Below, piece after piece: positions 51,531 through 57,484 of a DNA stretch of 57,484 bases. A program made the position numbers and the translations under genes. The notes beneath the pieces are model-generated. The model ran no database searches, was not told where the DNA came from, and was given only the letters and a program-made list of their open reading frames with translations. Origin of the DNA: Vibrio ordalii ATCC 33509 (GTDB lineage Bacteria > Pseudomonadota > Gammaproteobacteria > Enterobacterales > Vibrionaceae). Numbering within the stretch: position 1 is the stretch's first letter; the number at the start of each line of letters is the position of its first letter. The DNA lies in NCBI GenBank assembly GCA_000257205.1, contig AEZC01000032.1, positions 1 through 57,484 on the forward strand. Direction: 5' to 3'.

Positions 51531-52961
51531 TTAGCCTCTGCCGCCTTTAATCGCTTCAATAATTTCTGTGGTTGAGCAGCCATCTTCAAAGTTCAACACT
51601 TTGACTTCTCCACCCGCCGCAATCACTTCTTCACCACCAGCGATATCTTCAGGTTTATAGTCGCCACCTTTCACCAATAAGTTAGGTAGTACAGCCGCAA
51701 TCAAACGCTGTGGCGTATCTTCAGAAAAAGGAACCACCCAATCGACAGCGCCCAATGCAGCCAGTACCGCCATGCGGCGATCTGTTGTATTGACTGGGCG
51801 ACCTGGGCCTTTCAAACGCTTAACCGACTCATCCGTGTTAACCGCAACAATCAGGCGATCGCCCAATTTGGCAGCGTGGTTAAGATAAGAAACATGTCCT
51901 GCATGCAAAATATCAAAGCAACCATTGGTCATCACCACCTTTTCGCCCTGAGCTTGAGCCACTTTTACCGCATCAATTAAGGCTTGTTCACTGATGACAC
52001 CATAATCAGTATCTTTGCTACCATGAACCGCTTCCGCTAGTTCAATGGTTGAAACGGTTGAAGTGCCCAATTTCCCAACCACAACACCCGCCGCTGCATT
52101 GGCCAATGCGCACGCTTCATCAAGTGGTTTACCTGCCGCAACTGATGCCGCCAGCACTGAAATGACCGTATCTCCCGCGCCCGTTACGTCATACACTTCT
52201 TTGGCTAACGTCGGTAAATGGAATGGCTTCTGGTTGCGCTGTAATAGTGTCATGCCATGTTCGCTGCGAGTCACCAGCAGTGCGCCAAGATCAAACTGTT
52301 CAATCAAGGCAGAGCCTTTTTCTACTAACTCTTGCTCTGTTTTTACTTTGCCTACGACTTGTTCAAATTCAGACATGTTAGGTGTAAGCAATGTTGCACC
52401 GCGATAACGTTCGAAATCGGCTCCTTTAGGATCGATAAAAACGGGAACGTTGGCTGCACGTGCTTTTTGAATTAATTGCTGCACATGCTCTAGTGCGCCT
52501 TTGGCGTAATCGGACAAGATCACCGCTTTTACTTTCGGTAAAGCCAGTTCCATGCGAGATAAAATCAGTTCTGGATCGGTGTTCTCAAACTTATCTTCGA
52601 AATCCAAACGGATCAGCTGCTGGCCTCGGCTTAGCACGCGTAATTTCGTAATGGTTGGGTAATTTGGCAGAGCAACAAAATCACAACTCACTTTCAACGC
52701 TGTTAACGTTTCAGTCAGAACGTTCGCTGGCTCATCCACGCCAGTTAAACCAACAATGTGCGCATGACCGCCTAGTGAAGCAATGTTCATTGCAACGTTT
52801 GCCGCGCCGCCTGGACGTTCTTCGCTATTCTCTACTTTTACTACAGGAACGGGGGCTTCTGGTGAGATGCGACCGGTTGGGCCATACCAGTAGCGATCAA
52901 GCATCACATCGCCAATAATCAATACACCTGCATCATTGTAGTCAGGTAGGATTGGTTTCAT
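51531..52961 (-). CDS. hldE: Bifunctional heptose 7-phosphate kinase / heptose 1-phosphate adenylyltransferase
   Basis: The 476-residue fusion makes ADP-heptose for the lipopolysaccharide inner core. Residues ~1-320 are the PfkB-type kinase ([15 protein letters not shown]; catalytic DVTGAGDT). Residues ~340-476 are the nucleotidyltransferase with H353-A-G-H356. Both halves are complete. GGAG precedes the ATG. It follows glnE, as in E. coli. Confidence 0.97.
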   Translation of the reverse strand: MKPILPDYNDAGVLIIGDVMLDRYWYGPTGRISPEAPVPVVKVENSEERPGGAANVAMNIASLGGHAHIVGLTGVDEPANVLTETLTALKVSCDFVALPNYPTITKLRVLSRGQQLIRLDFEDKFENTDPELILSRMELALPKVKAVILSDYAKGALEHVQQLIQKARAANVPVFIDPKGADFERYRGATLLTPNMSEFEQVVGKVKTEQELVEKGSALIEQFDLGALLVTRSEHGMTLLQRNQKPFHLPTLAKEVYDVTGAGDTVISVLAASVAAGKPLDEACALANAAAGVVVGKLGTSTVSTIELAEAVHGSKDTDYGVISEQALIDAVKVAQAQGEKVVMTNGCFDILHAGHVSYLNHAAKLGDRLIVAVNTDESVKRLKGPGRPVNTTDRRMAVLAALGAVDWVVPFSEDTPQRLIAAVLPNLLVKGGDYKPEDIAGGEEVIAAGGEVKVLNFEDGCSTTEIIEAIKGGRG

Positions 52962-53007
52962 TGTGGATCTCCAATTTTTGTTATTGTGCTGAGTGTAACA
53001 CAGCTCA

Positions 53008-53028
53008 TTGAGTGTCTAAAACACTCAA
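53008..53028 (-). other. Hairpin overlapping the glnE stop codon
   Basis: TTGAGTGT and ACACTCAA (53008-53015, 53021-53028) form an eight-base stem with a five-base loop that includes the glnE TGA stop codon. No T-run follows, so it may be a processing or partial attenuation structure between glnE and hldE rather than a terminator. Confidence 0.4.
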
Positions 53029-55868
53029 CCTAGCCACTGCTGCCAAGCATCTGTGACTCGTTTTCGCAGGTCAACAAACTTACTTTCATCAACATCCGCA
53101 TCCAAGTTAAGCAAGTTTCGATGATGGATCTGATTGCGCATCGAAGTATAGGCATCGGTGAGAGCCAGCGATTGTTCTTTGTCCATCACACCTTGGTTCA
53201 GTAGTGATTCAAAAATGCGTACGTTGTCTGACCAAAACGTCAACTTTGGCTTTTCATGGCTAAAACGCAGCACTAGATATTGAGCTAAAAACTCAATATC
53301 AGTGATGCCACCAGCGTCTTGTTTGAGCATAAAGCGGCCACTCTTCTTACTGCCCAAATGATCACGCATTTTTATCCGCATCGAAACTACATCTTGCTTG
53401 AGCTTGGTTTCATCTCTCGTCAATGACAAAATCTCATGACGGGTGTGATGGAAAGCCTGTTGCAGAGGCTCATCACCATAAATGATTCGGGCACGAACTA
53501 AGGCTTGGTGTTCCCACGTCCACGCTTCATTTCTCTGGTATTCATCAAACGCTTCAGCAGGGCTAACTAACAAACCAGACGCTCCAGATGGGCGCAAACG
53601 AGTATCAACCTCATACAAAATACCAGAGGCGGTGCGAGTGGCAAAAATGTGGATCACGCGCTGGGCTAAGCGCAAATAAAACTGACGGCCGTCAATCTCT
53701 TTTGCGCCATCAGTGTAGCAATCCGCTGGGCAGTCATGGAGAAATACGATATCAAGATCGGAATTGTAGCCCAACTCCCAGCCCCCCACCTTGCCATAAC
53801 CAACCACGGCAAACCCTTTACCATCCCTCTCTTTTAAATGAGTGGGTTGGCCGTATTTTGCACTGACTTGCTGCCAAGCTTGGTTGATCACAGCTTCAAC
53901 GATGGCTTCAGCAAGGTAAGTTAAGTGATCGCTCACTTTCATCACAGGCAACGCACCGGCAATATCAGCGGCAGCAATACGCAAAATGCAGATCTGCTTA
54001 AATTGGCGTAATCCTTCCATTTGCTGCTCCATATCCTCTTCGGGAATACGAGCAAGAAAATCACGCAGTTCAGTTTTATAAGCGGACAGCGCCATTGGAT
54101 TATAGAGATGCTGCGGGTCGATAAGTTCGTCGAGTAAAATGGGGTAACGACTAAGCTGTTCCGAAATCATCGGGCTTGCGGTGCATAAACGCACCAGTTG
54201 CGTCAATGCCGCAGGGTGTTCATCTAGCAGCTCAAGGTAAGTGGTTCGAGTCACAATTTTGTACATCAAATGCAGCACACGAGGCAAGCCAAACTGCGCA
54301 TCTGGGTGGGTAAAAATTGCTTGGAACAGTTTAGGCATCAATCGGTTTAAAACATCTCGTCCGCGTGGACCCAGCGTTTTTTTCGCCAAATCCTCTTTAA
54401 ATTGGATCAATACATGCGCCATGCCGGCAGGATCATCACAGGTAAGCTCTTGTTGAAAAATCGTTTCAAGCACATCTGGCTTGTGCGCCATATCCCACAG
54501 CTCGTGAAAATATTTAGCAACGCAGTGGTCATCTTCTTCATCATCACCAATCAGAGTTGCAAACACTTGATGTACTTTGGTCATATGCTGATGCGTTTCG
54601 TGAAGCAGCGTTACCCAATCAGGGCATTGCATAGCAACGGCTAAGCGAAGTTGATCCAGTTCATTGTCTGGCAAGGTTTGCGTCTGCTTATCGGCCATCG
54701 CTTGCAATAGGTTCTCAAGGCGACGTAAAAACAGATAAGCTTGTCGTAAATCGGCCACTTCTTGCGATTTGAGCAGGGCAAGTTCTTCTATTGCAACCAG
54801 TGTTTCTAATAATCCACGCTGACGTAAACTGGGTTCTCGTCCACCACGAATTAACTGAAATACTTGGGCGATGAATTCAATTTCGCGGATTCCACCCGCG
54901 CCTAATTTGATGTTGTTATGCAGCCCTCGACGTCGCACTTCACTGCTGATCATCGATTTCATACGGCGCAGCGATTGAATGGCGCTAAAATCGATGTAGC
55001 GGCGGAACACAAATGGCCGCAGCATTTGACGCAGCTCTTGATACTGCGGATACATTTCCCGCCCCATCACTCGAGCTTTGATCATCGCATAACGCTCCCA
55101 ATCACGCCCTTGCTCTTGGTAATAATCTTCGAGCGCCGCATAGCTCATCACCAGTGGGCCACTTTCGCCAAAAGGACGCAAACGCATATCAACTCGGTAG
55201 CAAAAACCGTCAAAGGTATGTTGATCCAACGCTTTGATGATTCGCTGGCCTAAGCGGGTAAAAAATTGTGCATTCGCGATGCTGCGGCGAGCGCCTTGTG
55301 TTTCACCGTTTTCAGGATAAGTAAAGATGAGATCGATATCTGAAGAAAAGTTCAACTCACCGCCACCTAATTTGCCCATGCCAATGATCAACATAGGTTG
55401 CGCTTCACCTCGGTCGTTGCTTGGCGCTCCCCACTCTAAGCAGCAAGCAGCGTACTGCCACTGATAGGTCTCAAAAATGAGCGCTTCCGCCAGTGCTGAA
55501 AGATGTGTAAGGCTCTCTTCTAACGTCCAACTGGCGGTGAAATCTCGCCAAGCGATGTACACCATTTCACGGTTACGAAACTGACGCAAAATACGATGCC
55601 CTGACATTTCATCTTTGCACCCTTCTAACTGTATGGCGAGATCGTCTCGGTAGTGCTCTAGCCTTGGCTCTCCCGCCAACATTTCCGGCAATTGCGTACA
55701 CAACCGTTCATCGCGCAATAATGCTTCATTGATAAACTGGCTCATCCCGACCACATACAACAGTTGTTTTTTCAATGGCTCGGACCACTGCGCAATACTC
55801 GGTTGTTGCTCTAGCAAATCTTGATAGGTTGTGTGCGCAAAAGCGTGAAGTGATGAAGGCAGTAACAT
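53025..55868 (-). CDS. glnE: Bifunctional glutamine synthetase adenylyltransferase/deadenylylase
   Basis: The 947-residue enzyme adenylylates and deadenylylates glutamine synthetase in response to nitrogen status through PII. It has two nucleotidyltransferase domains with the GSD motifs NFSSDIDLIF (near residue 175) and YNSDLDIVF (near 705), joined by a regulatory helical region. The length matches E. coli GlnE (946). It is the first gene of glnE-hldE. Confidence 0.97.
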   Translation of the reverse strand: MLLPSSLHAFAHTTYQDLLEQQPSIAQWSEPLKKQLLYVVGMSQFINEALLRDERLCTQLPEMLAGEPRLEHYRDDLAIQLEGCKDEMSGHRILRQFRNREMVYIAWRDFTASWTLEESLTHLSALAEALIFETYQWQYAACCLEWGAPSNDRGEAQPMLIIGMGKLGGGELNFSSDIDLIFTYPENGETQGARRSIANAQFFTRLGQRIIKALDQHTFDGFCYRVDMRLRPFGESGPLVMSYAALEDYYQEQGRDWERYAMIKARVMGREMYPQYQELRQMLRPFVFRRYIDFSAIQSLRRMKSMISSEVRRRGLHNNIKLGAGGIREIEFIAQVFQLIRGGREPSLRQRGLLETLVAIEELALLKSQEVADLRQAYLFLRRLENLLQAMADKQTQTLPDNELDQLRLAVAMQCPDWVTLLHETHQHMTKVHQVFATLIGDDEEDDHCVAKYFHELWDMAHKPDVLETIFQQELTCDDPAGMAHVLIQFKEDLAKKTLGPRGRDVLNRLMPKLFQAIFTHPDAQFGLPRVLHLMYKIVTRTTYLELLDEHPAALTQLVRLCTASPMISEQLSRYPILLDELIDPQHLYNPMALSAYKTELRDFLARIPEEDMEQQMEGLRQFKQICILRIAAADIAGALPVMKVSDHLTYLAEAIVEAVINQAWQQVSAKYGQPTHLKERDGKGFAVVGYGKVGGWELGYNSDLDIVFLHDCPADCYTDGAKEIDGRQFYLRLAQRVIHIFATRTASGILYEVDTRLRPSGASGLLVSPAEAFDEYQRNEAWTWEHQALVRARIIYGDEPLQQAFHHTRHEILSLTRDETKLKQDVVSMRIKMRDHLGSKKSGRFMLKQDAGGITDIEFLAQYLVLRFSHEKPKLTFWSDNVRIFESLLNQGVMDKEQSLALTDAYTSMRNQIHHRNLLNLDADVDESKFVDLRKRVTDAWQQWLG

Positions 55869-55935
55869 GTGACATCCTTGTGAATTGAGACCAATGCAGT
55901 CGCTAGAAGGCTATTTATAGCAAACTTATATCAAT

Positions 55936-55968
55936 AAAAAACGCCCAACAACAAGAATTGTGGGCGTT
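55936..55968 (-). terminator. Chemoreceptor gene terminator
   Basis: AACGCCCA and TGGGCGTT (55940-55947, 55961-55968) form a stem followed on the minus strand by a T-run. It lies just past the stop of the chemoreceptor gene and before glnE. Confidence 0.85.
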
Positions 55969-55994
55969 GATTGAAGGATCGAATTTCTACAGAG

Positions 55995-57251
55995 TTAGAC
56001 TTTGAACATCGTAATTTTCCGATCTAACTCTTCAGCGTTACTTTGCATGATCTCTGATGTTTCAAGCAACTCACCAACCACTGTTACTGAGGCTTCAACG
56101 AGCTCCCTCACATTGGTGAGATTTTGGTCCATTTCCTGAGCCACGCTAGTTTGCTGCCCTGCCACCGTTGCTATCTGCAAGTTCATACCGTTGATGCGTT
56201 GTACTTGACTGACAATGCCGTCGAGTTCGCTACCTGCATTAGTGACCAATTCAACTCCATCAGCCGCTTCAACCACACTTTTTTCCATCAAATCAACAGC
56301 AGAATTGGCACTATTTTGTAATTGAGAAATCATCTCTTGGATCTCAATCGTTGCTTTTTGGGTGCGCTGCGCTAAGTTACGCACTTCATCAGCGACCACG
56401 GCAAAGCCTCGTCCTGCTTCACCGGCACGCGCCGCTTCAATAGCAGCGTTAAGCGCGAGTAAATTCGTTTGTTCGGAAATACTTTGGATAGTGCCAACCA
56501 CGCTGCCAATGGCCGCGACGCGCTCTTCAACTTGAGTCACGGCTTGCGCTGATGCAGCGATATCTTTCGATAATTCACTCATTTTAGTAATGGTGCCTTT
56601 GACAAAACGCTGCCCCGTTTCCGCTTGGCATGATGCTTGTTCGGTTAATGCTGACGCATGTTGTGCATGCTCAGCGACCGTTTGTGCAGTCGATGTCATT
56701 TGACTCATCGCGGTAGAAAGTTGATCAATTTCGTTAAACTCTTCTTGAGCGGACTCTTTGGTTTCTGACATGCTAATAGTCATGACCTCAGTAAGTGACG
56801 AAAGCTCTTGCGAGGCATCGACTTGCATCTTGATGACGTCTTGTAACTGGCGGCGAGTTTTCTCAAGTTCGCGTGCAACGTCACCGTACTCATCTTTACA
56901 TTCCATATTAATCGGTGTGGAAAGATCACGACTTGCCATCAACTTAATTGAATCACTTAAATATTGTGTTTGGCGCAGCATGACTTTGGCTGCGGCGAGT
57001 AACAGCACAACAAAAACGATGATCATGAGTGCCGTTTGCCATACTACTTGAGTCAAATAAGCATCATAGTGTTGCTGAGCGATGTCGGTATTCTGAGTTA
57101 CTGCAAGCAGTGATTCGTAAAAAGTACGAGCATCCCAAAGCTGCTTTGTGACGATCAATACTGTACTAAACACCATCAGCATAACCATTTTAGGAACGAG
57201 ACGAATATCGGTAATCAAACGTTCCCATGGCTTAAATGCCATTGTTGTCAT
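55995..57251 (-). CDS. Methyl-accepting chemotaxis protein with minimal periplasmic loop
   Basis: The 418-residue chemoreceptor has TM1 (about residues 20-37), a short ~30-residue periplasmic loop, TM2 (69-91), a HAMP domain (about 92-145) and the cytoplasmic signalling coiled coil. The hairpin tip ([31 protein letters not shown]) is canonical. It lacks a periplasmic ligand-binding domain and ends KITMFKV without a CheR/CheB-binding pentapeptide. It may sense membrane or energy state, or accept signals from partners; the ligand is unknown. I chose the ATG giving MTTMAFKPW because GGAG lies eight bases upstream; the frame stays open to 57314. Confidence 0.92.
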   Translation of the reverse strand: MTTMAFKPWERLITDIRLVPKMVMLMVFSTVLIVTKQLWDARTFYESLLAVTQNTDIAQQHYDAYLTQVVWQTALMIIVFVVLLLAAAKVMLRQTQYLSDSIKLMASRDLSTPINMECKDEYGDVARELEKTRRQLQDVIKMQVDASQELSSLTEVMTISMSETKESAQEEFNEIDQLSTAMSQMTSTAQTVAEHAQHASALTEQASCQAETGQRFVKGTITKMSELSKDIAASAQAVTQVEERVAAIGSVVGTIQSISEQTNLLALNAAIEAARAGEAGRGFAVVADEVRNLAQRTQKATIEIQEMISQLQNSANSAVDLMEKSVVEAADGVELVTNAGSELDGIVSQVQRINGMNLQIATVAGQQTSVAQEMDQNLTNVRELVEASVTVVGELLETSEIMQSNAEELDRKITMFKV

Positions 57252-57344
57252 TGTCAGTTCTCCACTCTGTCTTATTCGTTGATAATTTAGGTCAGTAGAT
57301 ACAAACTCAAACAAATCAAAAAAACACTATTTTTGAGCTTCGTA

Positions 57345-57484
57345 TGAAAGAAGATGATATCAAACATGAGACAAACTCAATGCGTTTATTGTCATTGACC
57401 TGCTCATTTGTGGCATTATTTGTGATCTCAGACTTGTTGCTCATCCTTATCAATCACTCATACCGTTTAGAAAGGTATCGGCCC
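57345..57484 (+). CDS. Partial ORF running off the right edge
   Basis: From ATG 57345 the plus strand is open to the window end (46 codons), reading MKEDDIKHETNSMRLLSL followed by a hydrophobic segment (SFVALFVISDLLLILI) that could be a signal anchor. Only a weak GAG precedes it; an internal ATG at 57381 is another possible start. It is divergent from the chemoreceptor gene. Too little is visible to identify it. Confidence 0.4.

Overview
The window is almost entirely core chromosome of a Vibrio. The proteins (FtsZ, SecA, ParC, TolC, LpoA, the petABC complex) have gammaproteobacterial lengths and sequences. The gene orders carAB-dapB, a dcw cluster without ddlB, nudF/tolC and glnE-hldE fit Vibrionaceae. 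I assign the genus from protein resemblance and gene order and do not claim a species.

Layout: (1) 1-1.75 kb is an accessory-looking edge with a SIR2-like DUF4917 gene that stops early and a small membrane-anchored hypothetical protein. (2) 1.8-7.5 kb holds carA-carB (carbamoyl phosphate for pyrimidines and arginine) and dapB (lysine and meso-diaminopimelate), all on the minus strand. (3) 7.6-12.6 kb holds mutT, secA, divergent dciA, and lpxC. (4) 12.7-28.2 kb is a complete division and cell wall cluster read on the minus strand: rsmH-ftsL-ftsI-murE-murF-mraY-murD-ftsW-murG-murC-ftsQ-ftsA-ftsZ. It has no mraZ and no ddlB. A strong internal promoter precedes ftsQ and a terminator-like hairpin separates ftsZ from lpxC. 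(5) 28.4-33.2 kb holds the RNase P RNA gene, rsmI, and divergent lpoA-yraN-diaA-BON lipoprotein. (6) 33.3-39.6 kb, minus strand, holds zapE, rplM-rpsI, petABC (cytochrome bc1) and sspA-sspB. (7) 39.7-43 kb, plus strand, holds zapG, degQ and degS. (8) 43-49.9 kb, minus strand, holds nudF, a yqiB-like gene broken by an in-frame stop, cpdA, yqiA, parE and parC. (9) 50.1-57.5 kb holds tolC, then glnE-hldE and a chemoreceptor gene on the minus strand, with a partial ORF running off the right edge.

Functionally the window concentrates envelope growth and division: peptidoglycan precursors, the septal synthase and its partners, the LpoA activator, lipid A and heptose synthesis, and SecA export. Around it sit ribosome, respiration and periplasmic quality-control genes. 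Most genes are in tight operons with 4-14 nt overlaps.

I found no CRISPR array, transposase, prophage, integron, tRNA or rRNA, and no convincing undescribed multigene system. The items most worth checking are local: a nonsense codon in yqiB, a perfect 4 x 22-bp tandem duplication of the 3' end of degQ, a hairpin in the secA leader, the shared ftsZ-terminator/lpxC-leader hairpin, the DUF4917 gene at the left edge, and a micro-ORF with a strong ribosome binding site divergent from carA.
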